A stretch of 64,000 nt of DNA from Himantopus leucocephalus (lineage: Eukaryota > Chordata > Aves > Charadriiformes > Recurvirostridae). This document shows, in pieces, positions 45,404-57,514 of this stretch. The position numbers were made by a program, and so were the translations under genes. Position 1 is the stretch's first letter, and every line of letters begins with the position of its first letter. The notes beneath the pieces are model-generated. The model searched no databases, had not been told where the DNA came from, and worked only from the letters and a program-made list of their open reading frames with translations. The stretch spans positions 213,350,894 through 213,414,893 of the forward strand of contig RSEF01000001.1 in the NCBI GenBank assembly GCA_003993805.1. Reading direction: 5' to 3'.

Positions 45404-47437
45404 AATTATCTGGGGTTTTCTTCAGATTGTTGCTCAATTCCCTACAGTTGATGGCCGTTTCCTTTCCATGTCATTTGCTTTTATTACGGTGTGCCACAAT
45501 CCCTGCTTAGCATCCTCATAGAAAACTATAGCAGCGAGCCAAATATTTATCTACACACTACAGGCTGTTTCTGATCTTAAGGTGATGAGATGTGTATTTT
45601 TCTTACAATCTTCTAGTAATTTGAGTTACTATTCCACATTGGAAAAACAATCTCATCAGTAAGAGCTGTGAGATTTCCTTGTTTTCACAGTTATGTGAAT
45701 GCCACCCTTCCTGAAGTAATAATCTCTCGTTAACCTTACATTTGCTGCTCTTTCAGATTTCACAGCCAGAACTGACACTGCTGACAGCTTGATAAACTGT
45801 TTGCCACTTACGATGGCTTTGCCTCTTCCAGGAACACTCTTTTCTGCGTATACTCACTTTGAAGAACCACCCTGATTTTAATCTGAAGCTTCTGTGCAAA
45901 TTAGGAAGCCTTTGCTGCTGCAAAATTACCAAGGTTAAAAAATGTGAAATTCTGGCTCAAGAAAATGTTGCCTACAATAAAAGAATGCTTTGTGTGGAAG
46001 AATAGCTCTCCAGCACTATTAATATGGTTGTGCCTTGATGTAGGTCCTAGCTTCACATATGGGTCTTGGCAGTAAGACGATACAGGTGAAGATATAGTTT
46101 GCAGGTTAAATCATAGCTTTTCATTTCATGGTCTGCTTTGATAATTTTCTATTTGTTTTTTAGATAACTTGGTGACAAATTTACCGACAGGTGGTGCTGC
46201 TGCACTAAATCCAGTGTATTTGGTCTTGGTTTGGGAAAGGAATGCTGGCACTTGTATTTCAACATCCCAGCAATTTTTCAGGCTCTAAAGAAAAATATTA
46301 TGAAATATTACTCGGGTATAATCTTTTCCATGTATTCCTGGGAAGATAATTACAATAATGAATCAGGATCTTTTATTATAACAATGTTAATGTGCTTGTA
46401 TGTGGCATCTCTCAAAACAATTAGACTCATCCCACATGGGAAAGATCTTGGACTGTCTGACTCTCCGTGCCATAGTTTCTTCTAATATGCAAAAAACATT
46501 TTCTTAATACTCGCTGAAGGATGTAACTATTGCCATACATAATGCTTGGGAACAGAGAGACGGAAAAATGACTTGTCTGAGTCATGTGGGAAGCCTTCAT
46601 CAAGGCAAGGAATTAAATCCAGGTAACTCGTGTCATACCTAATTTACTTGCTCTTGGTCAGGCGCTCCTTCCTTAGGAAATAATTTGGGAAAGGATGTGT
46701 GTCCTGTCTGGCAGTGACAGAATCATCAGTGTAACATCAGAATGAGCAGGAATGTGGGTATGCTACCTCTGTCCTCTTTTCCAGAAGCAATGAGGCATAG
46801 CTATTTTATTATGTTTGTTGTCATTAGTCAGGGCTACTGCTTCTTTGTCTGAGGCTACCAATAAACACAATGTGATTCATGCAAAACCGCTGGAGGGATG
46901 GCTCGACTCCAAAAGCACAGTTTAGCCTTTATTTGGCAGTTGCTTGCTTAATGCAGAAAAATGTGTATGAAAGCTATGAAAAATGAATCTGTGCTGTAAC
47001 ACACAGCTTGTAAAATCCACTTGATTTATCCTGCAGAAGATATTACGGTATGAAGGAATAATGAAGACAATGCCTACCTTCATTTTCCTTTATTTTTTGG
47101 TTATGCTGTCATCTTCCATATTATTGCAACGAATTCTGTCCTGCATGGAGTCATCATAACTAATAAAATGTCTCTATAATCAAAGATGATCTGTGATGCT
47201 GAGCTTGGAAAAGAACATTTTTTTCATCTAATTGTAACATATGTGGAATTTTCTTTCCCTTGTATGCTTACTCTGATTTAATCTTGAACCATATGGGAGA
47301 GATGCAGCGGCACAGAGTAGTAGAGCATTTGAAGAGGCGTCATTACCTCTCCAGAAGTAGGGCATCGACCGTAAGTACTGCGTTACTTTCATAGGCTGAA
47401 TATTGGCTCTGTCCTTTGTTCTGTGGGTAATCTAAAG

Positions 47438-47628
47438 CAATGGCTTCCCTCTTGGGGCCTGTGAATCTCTGGAAATCTTTGGGCCACTTCCTTGAGGTCC
47501 TCAGCCTTGGAGAAAGTATCAGAGAAGCGCAAGCTTATTGTTTAACTGTGATATACATGGGCTGCCATTTCCAATGAAAAATAAAATATAATAGTGTTCT
47601 ACAAAGTAGTAAAGTTTGAAAATCATTG
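47438..47628. mobile_element. Probable fossil nonautonomous hAT DNA transposon (191 bp)
   Basis: Starts CAATGGCTTCC and ends GAAAATCATTG, imperfect inverted ends close to the CAGTGGTTYTCAA type of hAT/Charlie elements. It is flanked by ATCTAAAG (47430-47437) and ATCTAAAC (47629-47636), an 8-bp target duplication with one mismatch, the length expected for hAT insertion. Too short to encode a transposase. Confidence 0.6.
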
Positions 47629-49309
47629 ATCTAAACGATGCTCCCTGCAAAAACTGGAAATGTGAGAGTGAGTAACACAAATGTGAAAAAGCAGAAATAA
47701 AAGGGCTTGATGCTGGGAAGGAAGCCCAGATTTTCCTGACCTAGCTGAAAAGGGCTAAGAAGGCAATTGCCTGGAAACTCTGAAATGGCAGTTCTGACAA
47801 TTGGATTCATGTCCATTAGCATTTTAATTTGGATTGAGAGTGCACTTTTGAAGTGATTCTCCCAGCAATCCCCAGTTTCTGTACTTTTGTTCAGAGTGGT
47901 CTCAGAGCACTTAAAATAGAACCATCTCAGATGAAACCAGTACTCCAGGAGCACACCTGGCCCATTTTAATTGGTAGTGAGCGTGCAGGAGACGGGACAG
48001 GACTACAAGTAGTCTGAAGGAAATCCCTTGAAATGCACGTGGTCTGGGCATCACGTCCTCAGTGACAGGGCTTTTGGTTTACTAGCGTGGGTGCAGCTTA
48101 GCTGGGAGTGGGCAATAGGGTTCCACCACTGACCATGGTGAGGCTATGGGACAGTCTTCACGTGGAGATGCATGACAACCTTCATGCTTTCAAAGTAGCC
48201 TCCTCTGATATAGGTTGGCTCTCACAGATATTTCTGTTATAGGTGAGACCTGGGTGGGCACTAATTAACCCTGTTATTGCTGTGGAGAGGACAGCACTGT
48301 GCTGATCTGAGCTCCAGCCAACCAAGGGGATCAACATGGGTGGCAGGGGACTGTAGTGGGTGGGCCCTGCCATTGAGAAAAGGGACAGCTGAAGTGCCAG
48401 GGCCCAATTGGCTGACCAGCAAGAAAGCAAAGGTATCGAGAAACTTGAGGAGTGTGGTGTTCTCCCTGCTGGAGTCCCAATTATGCATTATTGTTCTACT
48501 AAAACGTTCGTATTGTCTGGCCCAAATATTTTATTTTTTAAAACTTGCAGGTCCTGGTAAACACAAGTTGGTTTAGCTCTCCTACACAGTGTGAATAATT
48601 CTCTTCATTCCTTGATATCGCTTCCTTCAGGGTATTTAAACTGTTTTATCATCTCCCTTCAGGCTCCTTTTATCTGGCAGTATATATTAGACTCCTGTTT
48701 TCTCTATTTTTATGTCACAGTCTCCAATCTTGCTTTCATTTATTTGCCTATCTCTGTCTTTAAATACGTGGGATAAGCTAGCACACTGATATGGCATTTT
48801 GCTAAGGTAATAGAAAAATTCATATAATTCTATGTAGATCATTACTGCATCATATAAAGCCCCTCAAGATTCAACTTGGACTGTTTTAAAGACACCTGCT
48901 GTTCCAGTTTCTTTTACATACCTAGCTTTGTTAAATTATATATCTAACTGAGAGGGTTTGGGTTTTCTTTTTTTGTTTTTATTTCAGCAAGTGAGTTCTA
49001 CAGAAAATGTGTTTATTTAAGTGACAAGTCGAAATTGTCTGAAATATTTTTTTTACTTGATATTTTTTCTCTTTTGCTTACAGAGAAAGTCTGCAAAGTC
49101 TGCAGTCCTGCAACAGGACTGGTATGGATGTCTTTGCACTTGGGCATAATCTCATTAGTATCACCAGGACTTCTTACAGGCATTAAGGTGCACCAATATA
49201 AATCCCATTTAGGGATTAAGACATAGCTATGACAACACACAAACCAAAAGAAAAGCCTTAGCTAAGGAAGCGATGCATGGTTGGAGGATGAGAGACAGCA
49301 GGCGTACGT

Positions 49310-49500
49310 AGAAACAAGGGAGATTCACAGGTTGCCTAGACAGGTTGTGCAGTCCCTGTGTCTGGAGATTTCCAAGACCAGGCTGGACAAAGCCCTGCAC
49401 AACCTGGTGTGACCTCAGACCTGGCCCTGCTTTGTGCAGAACATTGGACTGGAGACCTTCTGAGGTCCCTTCCAACCTGAATTTCCCTATGATCCTATGA
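49310..49500 (+). mobile_element. CR1 LINE 3' end fragment
   Basis: CAGGTTGTGCAGTCCCTGTG, TTCCAAGACCAGGCTGGACA, CTGAGGTCCCTTCCAACCTG and a CCTATGATCCTATGA end follow the 3' UTR and terminal repeat of CR1. More diverged and shorter than the copy at 44936. Confidence 0.88.
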
Positions 49501-50486
49501 AAAAGAATGGCTAGAGATCTGCATGGTGATATATGGGAAAATATTAATAGCCTGCAGGAGCAAATCAGTGTTTACCGAGCTTCCTTCCATAGTCATTATT
49601 ATATTAGATTTGTACAACCTCATGAAAGAACAGATTTTCATTTCTTTAACAGTTGGGATCAACCAATTGCAGCCATAATACATACTATGGAATATTTTGC
49701 TGGTAGTACCTTCAAGGTGGCAGAACCAAATTTACAAACATCTATAGATGTTTATGGTTGAAAATAGAACCTGGGTTTGGAACCATAGCACACTTTATAG
49801 GTAGCTTGCTGAAGCAAATAACCTTTTATATGACCATTTGAATCAGTCAGGATTTATCACTGTGAAGGGGCCAGGGCCATAAAATATAACAGGGCATAGA
49901 CTCCATACTAAAGAATCTTCTAGTCTGCTTTAAAACCGTATAGCATTTTATAATCATATAGAAAATTCTATAGCACCTTTCTGTAAAGGTACGGATTGCC
50001 TACTCACAGAGAATAACCTCATGTTCTGAACTACCAAAACTACTGGGTGGGTTTTTTTGCATAGATGTATTTTTCAGATCTTCAATCTAAGTGTAAATTT
50101 AGTCCAAAGCTGCTTGGCACGTGAAGTCAGAAGAGATCATGACACTAGACAGCACAGAACAGACTCACGTGAGATAGTTCTAAACGTGATTTAAATCAAG
50201 AAGGAGGGGGTCAAGTATATTACAGTGTGGTAGAATGAGATGAAGGATGTTGATGTATTCAGGATGAAGCCACTGAAAAAACCGTGTTAAATAAACAGAA
50301 ATAAGGCACAGATTTATCAGAGAGAAAAATTTTAGATGTAGACATGCTTGTTATCCACAAGGGTTCCCACAGAAGAGAACTGACTGAAGAAACCACCTCT
50401 TGACTTGTGCTTTGATCTACAAAAAGCACTCAGCTCCGTTTTGCAGTGCATTCAGATGTGTTGATTCCTCTAGCGACAGGGTAGCT

Positions 50487-50622
50487 GCCCATCTTCCCCC
50501 CTCCCTCCCTCTCCCACTTCTCCCTCTCAATTTTCTTTTCCTTCCTTCCTGTCTTGCTGTCTTTTTCTCTCCCTTCCCTTTTGCCTTTGCCTTCCCCTTC
50601 CTCTTCCCCTCTGTCTCACATA
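50487..50622. repeat. Polypyrimidine (C/T) low-complexity tract
   Basis: About 135 nt almost entirely of C and T, with CCCT, CTTC and CCTTCC units and few interruptions. Polypurine on the other strand. Confidence 0.85.
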
Positions 50623-53600
50623 TCTGTAGAATAACAACCTACAGACATGACTTTCCCAAACATCCAGTGTGTTACTACTATATTAATACAGAAGGAGAGG
50701 GAATGAACCATAAAATCATTGACAGATCAAGAAAAAAACTGGTATGTATCACATGGGAGCACAGTACTCAGAACAATGTAGGGGTTTTATTTCTAAGGAA
50801 GGATTGTAATGGTATGTAAATTAAAGGCAGGAGTAACAGAAGAATGGAGGCCCAGACTGCTGCACGAATAATACTTCTGGAGTTCTGAACAATGAATGTA
50901 AGAGTTTGTCAGATGGCTCGTACAGCCACCTCTATACCGGTCATATAGGAAACCGTATCCAGTTCTGTCCAGACATTTAAAGTGTCCGTTTGGAGCTTTC
51001 TGTTCAGGAAGTGTTCCTGACGACCCAACACACTGGTGAAAGGGACATCAGAAAATTGAACACGGACAACATTGTTGAGTCCACCTGGACGAGGGTAGGA
51101 GATGTAGTTGCTCACCTTTCCCAGACAAGTCAACTGAGAACATCAAGTCTAATGTTCTTTAAATTATGAAAAGAATTATTAATTGTCTTATGGCTAGAGA
51201 GTATTGTATACTCAGCAGCAGGGCTTTTTGTTTTCTTTTCATGTATGGTGCTGAAAATAGTTGAGCATTGAAAAATCCTGTTTAGGACTGTAATAAAAAT
51301 TAATCAAAATTGAGCATGTTATAAAATATGGCTTAGATGTTCATCCGATGCAAATCAGCTCTTGTTTGAAATCAATAGAGCTGTGACAATTTATGCCAGC
51401 AAAGGGCTTGGCTCTTTTTCTTTTGAATGAATAATATACCCAAGTACTAATTTTTCTTTCTTACAGTAAGTGCCAGATTTCAACCTGTTCATTCGCAAAG
51501 CTGTGGAACACAACAAGTTGTAAACCGTCCTGTCTCCCATAATTCAGTGCTTTCTAGGACAGGGTTTGTCATTGTCCATTTTTCTCTTCAGTGTCACCCA
51601 GGTGAAATAATGTAAGTGTGAGTTTAGTCATGCTGCTAGCCTGAAATTAAAAGTTAAACAGGACGAGAATCTTTTCTTATCTATGCCTCCAAAAACATGG
51701 TGTAATGATCATGAAGTCTTGAGCGGTACGGTAGTGTGAAATAATTCCTGCCCTTGGATATTTACTGACATGAAAGAAAACAGCGGATCTAGGCTGATGA
51801 GGAGCTGTTTTTTTGACAGAGAGGGAGCAGTACTTTGTCAGAAATAATGCTGCAGCATTGTAGCAACAGCACAGCAGATCTCAGCAGGAGACCTTAGAGA
51901 GCGGAAGTCAATTATATTTTAAAACAAAGCTAATTTCATTCATTCATCCACACATTCCCACAAGCATGCATGACACCAAAACCCATATGTCCAAACAGTT
52001 TGTCTACCCTTGGAGCACCGAGATGCTGGTGTGCAGGCAGGCAGACTGAGATTCCCAGAGGTGACACAGAGGACAAGAGAAACAGGCCAGTTTCTCTTCG
52101 CATCTTCTGGGTTGATCTTAGGTTGCTGATTCTGGATACGCCTTTTTTGTTCCCCTTATAAACTGACAGGGATTAGCCTCTGCATCCTGTCCCACCTGTG
52201 AGTCATCAGGATTTACTCACTATCTCTTGTTTTCCAGCCTGGGTATCCTGAGAAGATGTGCTGGGATCTTGATCACCTCCTGATCTAAGTGACATCAACA
52301 CACGTCATTCTTCTAGCTCCCCTCCTGCCCCGTGGTCCTTGAGGTGCTTCCGCACCCATACATTTTATTCATGCTGATCTAAACATCTCTGCCACAATTT
52401 TCTACAACATGAGACAGATGCTGTTCTCCTAATTTTTAATGTAGACATTTATGATGAACTGTGATGCTGAAAAATACGTTAATAGGGGCATTACAGAACT
52501 GATATCCAACTCGTCATAAATTGTCATGTTAAATATCATCACTGGTGTATTACTTCCCACTAGAAGGAATGTTGCAATAGCAGGACTATTATGGGCTTGA
52601 AGACAAAGGTACGTTGAGCTTGTGTCTTGCTTAATCCACAGTTGAGTATACCTCATAACATAGGTAACTGCTGTTAAGAAACATTAACATAATCTGCATC
52701 TCTTGTTCTTGGGACTGAATTAATGTCATCTAACTATAGACATCTGCAATGCTGACTTTAAGTTTGAGCTACTCAAAGTTCTGTGTTAGCAGTGAAGAGA
52801 AATGAGCACTTCTAAGGTGCAGTTCTTTTGACCCATTTTAGGTGCCTACTTTAGCATGAGAAAAATAACTAATAATGATTCTTTTTCCCCATTGATTATA
52901 AAGAAAGCCTATAGAAAGTTGTTCAAATATAGAAATCTACATTTAGTTAGTAAATATCTCTCTAAATGTCTGCTTTGTGTAATAATGGCCCCACAACTAT
53001 TATTGTGACCAGGTGTGGACAAAATAAAATTTGCCTGCTGCCCCCAGAAGAGTCACATCAGTGATGGAAATATTTCTGGAATATAAAGAATTTGAAGTAA
53101 AGTGTCTTTTCCATATGTGTAGGATGGAGGGATTGACTTTCTTTGGGTTGTAATTAAATGTATTTCCATTTAGTGTAGGGGTACAAAATCCATTTATACA
53201 AGTGGAAGATTTGATCCAGAACCTCAGTTTTTCATCTGGCACATGATAAAAGTCAATCAAATGACTCCTGCACATGACAGCAAACTGTATTCAATTTGCT
53301 TCTTAACGATAACTAAATTGATAACCCGTTTAGTTCCTCTAGCAGGTGGAGATCAGCACCCGTCCCAATTACCAATGGCAATTGTGTTGTAGCCGCTGTA
53401 TCTTTAGTATTTAATTTTTCAGTGGTGACTACCATAGTTCTGAACTACTGCTCCTCTTGCTAGTTTCAAGGCTCAGGTTTTTAAAGGCTTAGATCATTTT
53501 CCAGGTGACCGATGCCTATCTTTGTCATCACTGCTGGTGAGTTGTAATGGCTGTGCCACTCCGGTTAAAGCATTATGGCCAAGAATTGCAAATGTGGCTA

Positions 53601-55057
53601 CTAATTTTCAACGCTCACTCTGAAATAGTTGTGTCCAGCCAGAACGGCATGGGTCTTCCCAACGACAAGGCTGACAGCTCCGCACTGATGTCTGAATATC
53701 CCAGTGGGTCCAAAATAGTGCTATATGCCTAAATTTAGGCAATTGAATCCTGCTCCAGCTGCTTTTGAAATTCTTGGACAAAAATACCGGACAGGTTTTT
53801 TTGAGCCCTATTTCAGTAAGGTAAAGAAGAAGGTAAATAATTTGTCATGAATGGGATTCCCTTTGAATGACTCAGGGCTCATTCCTCTACTGAAAGCCAC
53901 CTTTCCTGCCCTCTCAAGCCCCCAAACCCCAAGCCCTTTTCAACATGTGTAATTACTATTAAATCTGATCCAGATGTTAAGAAATAACAAACTGGTATTA
54001 AAAGCTCAGTGGAAACATTTCAGCAAAATTCAGTGAAGATGGCCACAAATGTATATTGTTCCGATGCTGCACTGCAAGTGCTGAAGCATTATTCAATTTT
54101 TGACTGTAGCACACATGTTAACAAAGCAAGCCTGATTCTTTATTTTTTCTTTTTTTTTTCTATTTTTTTTAATGCTAATTTCTTCGTACAAAAGACCTCA
54201 GCAAGTCATCCACTTGTGATGTTCAAAGAGCTTGCCTACAGGAAAGACTGAGTTCTTCGCAAAAGCATGTAGGATCAGGAACACTGGTTAATATTTACTG
54301 GCTTACAACAGCAGATGCTAAATAATAATCAGTTGCACAGCAACATGAAAGTCAGAATATTGCACAAAACTACAATTAGTCCTTGAGCCTTTTCGCTGTT
54401 TGTAACAGGTTCTGCTGAAGCAGATAAAGAGGAGAGAGGATCAGAAACAAGTGCTCCTTCAAAATAAGAGTTGACAGCAAAAGGAGCGATTGTACCATGT
54501 GCCATTTGACATGGAGAGAAATTGTGCAAGAAGAGTTAAACTTATCTGTAGGACAAAGCTCCTGGAAGCACGCTCAGTCCCAGAGCTCCCCTGCAGAATG
54601 AACTTCTATGAAATGAAAATGGACAACAGCCCAGGTGTCCAAGGGCAATGCCCTGCCTTGGTGGCGGTGTGAGCAGTGTATTTGAGAGGCAAGCTGAGCA
54701 AAGACTGCTGAGTTTCTGGGAGAAGCTCTTTTTGTAAGAAGAGCTACTAATATTCACTGCATGAAATAGGTTTGATGACTGATTATACAGCCTTTCTGTA
54801 AAAGGATGAGAATATGCCATGGCTTTGCTCCTCGTATATCCCATTATCCCAAGTCAGTATCGGGTAAAGACACTGGATGTAGATATAAAAACATGGTTCA
54901 ACTTCCTTGCTAGGAAGGTCTACTGGATCTTTTCATTCCTCTCTCTTTAGAGAAGAACTTGCTACAACTGCTGAGTGGGAGCCTTGACAAAAATTGAGAA
55001 ACAATAATTGGGAAGGAGGAAGTCCTTGAACTAACGTTCTCAATAATGCTTCCCATC

Positions 55058-55272
55058 ATATTGACTCCATTATTATAATTTGCACCAAAATTGACAGCAC
55101 ACTTTTTTTGTGCTGACTTATGCCCCTGTTCAGCATTATTACTAAGTTGAAAACTGTGGTTTTTNATATTGACTCCATTATTATAATTTGCACCAAAATT
55201 GACAGCACAATTTTCTTTGTGCTGACTTAGGCCCCTGTTCAGCATTATTACTAAGTTGAAAACTATGGTTTT
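55058..55272. repeat. 107-nt copies flanking a single N (55165), with a second N at 55274
   Basis: 55058-55164 and 55166-55272 start ATATTGACTCCATTATTATA and differ at a few bases. A second N at 55274 is followed by TGGTTTTT, repeating the end of the previous contig. Confidence 0.85.
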
Positions 55273-56118
55273 ANTGGTTTTTGCTGTACTGGAGAATGCC
55301 GGTTGCGGGTTCTGTTACATTATGTCAATACTTGTGTCATTAGTGCTACACTTTCATATGGCTTATCATAATGATCTCCCTCCTACTGTAGTCCATGCTG
55401 AAACTTTGCACACCAGTGACCAGCTCTTGCTCTCCTTATATACACAGTGCATTAGAGCCAATGTCTCAGTAGCAACTGGTTGCAAGAGCAAGCCCTGAAA
55501 CTTGAAATAATCTTTGCCAGATCCATAGTCATTGAAATCAACATTATTAACCCTATAGTTTCTCCCTTCTATAACCAGAACTCTGAAGAGCACATTTGGA
55601 ATAGTGCAATACTTAATGAAATCTGAATTTTATATGTGACGGATACTGGCCCAGAATGAGTAAAGCAGAACGTATTCAATATTTTCAGGCAGAACATGTA
55701 ATTGATGCTAAGAACAAACCTTCCTTGACTTTAGGACATCTCTTTTAGAAGCTGTATCACAGCCTCCCTTCCAAACCCCGATCATTCTCAATTAGATTGC
55801 AGTGGATATTGATAAGGAACAGAATAAATATCCACATGGTGGTACTTTATCAGGACCTCTCTGGATTTGTGCCTTCATCTCATTCTTATGTTTTTATGGT
55901 CCAATGTGTAGAAAGAAAATGCCTAGATGCTGTTGTGCTGCATATTTCATGACAGAAATGCTGGGAAAATATGCAGGAGAGGAGGGGGAATTCTACTTTC
56001 TGCAAATGACCAATGTAAGCTGCATACATCATGTAAACTCTATCCCATGCTACCAGCATGGCTTAAATAACTGAAGGTCCTCTGCTAGATGTCTTCAGAG
56101 AATAGCAATTTTTACCGG

Positions 56119-56450
56119 TGTCCTGGTTTGAGGGACCAACACTGTTAAAACAGGCATTTAAAAGTATGGACAGGAATTTAAAAGATGGCAGTGGAGCTCT
56201 TCCTCTGAAATTTTTTGTTCAACCTGTGGGACTAACTGAATGGTGGAGGTGGAAATAGGGTAATTTACCTTCCCTAACTGAAGCAGCTATAAATTTGAAG
56301 ACCAAATCTGAATGAATCATCACAGGCTCCTTCTATAGTCAGGGTGTGATTCATCTCATGCTAGCACTGAAACTTTCAAACTAGCTCCCGGGACTCCAAA
56401 GTTTCAGAAGTCACCTGTTTACACCCTTCTGCACTGCGTATTTTCAGGAC
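56119..56450 (+). mobile_element. Possible old LTR-like sequence (weak)
   Basis: TGTCCTGGTTTGAGGGACC resembles the TGTCCTGGTTT start of some avian LTRs. I cannot find a matching CA end, a second copy or a target duplication. The end coordinate is arbitrary. Confidence 0.15.
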
Positions 56451-57104
56451 CCTGTTATTACATCCATTAAGATTTTTTTAACAATTTCTTTTAAGTGCTG
56501 AAAGATAGTTATTCCATAATATTAATGAGCAGACTTTCACTGCTGACAGATATGGTAGTGATTCAAAGTTATTGCTAAGGCTTCTGAATGCTCAAGAAGG
56601 TGGAGACTCCAAAGATAAGATATTTCCATATATGAATTGACACTAGAGTGATTTACACAAAGGCAATAGATGATAGAAGGAGGCGTCAGTCTGTGTCCAA
56701 TGCATGAATGTGATTCTCATTCATCGAATTCGGTGATTTTGCATCTGTTACAACTTGGTGTCAATAGCAAGAGCAGGGGCCCGAGTTTATCACACACCTC
56801 ACCTTTCACAGGGATTTTCACAGTAATGACTACAACAATTTCTTGTTGCCGAACATCAGCAAAGTGTCTTAGGGCTGTATTTTGACTGTTCCCGAGCTGC
56901 CTAAGCAGTCTATTGCAAGGTAACTCTTGCAGTGGGGGCTTTGCCTCAGAGGCACTGGGAGTATTTTTTTGTCTTCACCATATATGGAGCGAAGACCTGG
57001 AATTTGTGGACAATAACATAGGTTAGCCACCTGCTAGGGTGCCACCTGCTTTTTGAGCTTTGGCACTGCAGTAGTTATGATGGTAGTCAGTAGCTCTATT
57101 AAAA

Positions 57105-57514
57105 TCATAGAATCATAGAATTGTTAAGGTTGGAAGGGACCTTTCAGATCATCTAGTCCAACCATTATCCTAACCTGACAGAACCACTTCTAAACCATAT
57201 CCCCAAGTACCACGTCTACCCTTTTTTTAAACACCTCCAGGGATGGCGAATCCACCCCCTCCCTGGGCAGCCTATTCCAATGTTGGATAACCCTTTCAGT
57301 GAAAAAATTTTTCCTAATATCCAACCTAAACCTCGCCTGGTGCAACTTGAACCCATTTCCTCTCATCCTACCACTTGTCACTAGGGAGAAGAGGTCAGTC
57401 CCCATCTCTCTACAACCTCCTTTCAGGTAATTGTAGAGAGTGATAAGGTCTCCCCTCAGCCTCCTCTTCTTCAGGCTAAACAGCCCCAGTTCCTTCAGCC
57501 GCTCCTCATAAGAC
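57105..57514 (-). mobile_element. CR1 LINE 3' end, minus orientation
   Basis: Begins with the reversed tail TCATAGAATCATAGAA, then GGTTGGAAGGGACC, CACCTCCAGGGATGG, CCCTGGGCAGCC, TTTTTCCTAATATCCAACCT and AGCCGCTCCTCATAAGACTT. Full match to the CR1 3' UTR and the last part of ORF2 read backwards; well preserved and 5'-truncated. Confidence 0.95.

Noticed and set aside
50400..50819. 139-codon frame rich in Pro, Leu and Phe
   Set aside because: Produced by the polypyrimidine tract; low complexity and no homology.
56119..56450. LTR or endogenous retrovirus
   Set aside because: Only the first bases resemble an LTR start. No paired LTR, primer-binding site or target duplication was seen; kept only as a weak entry.
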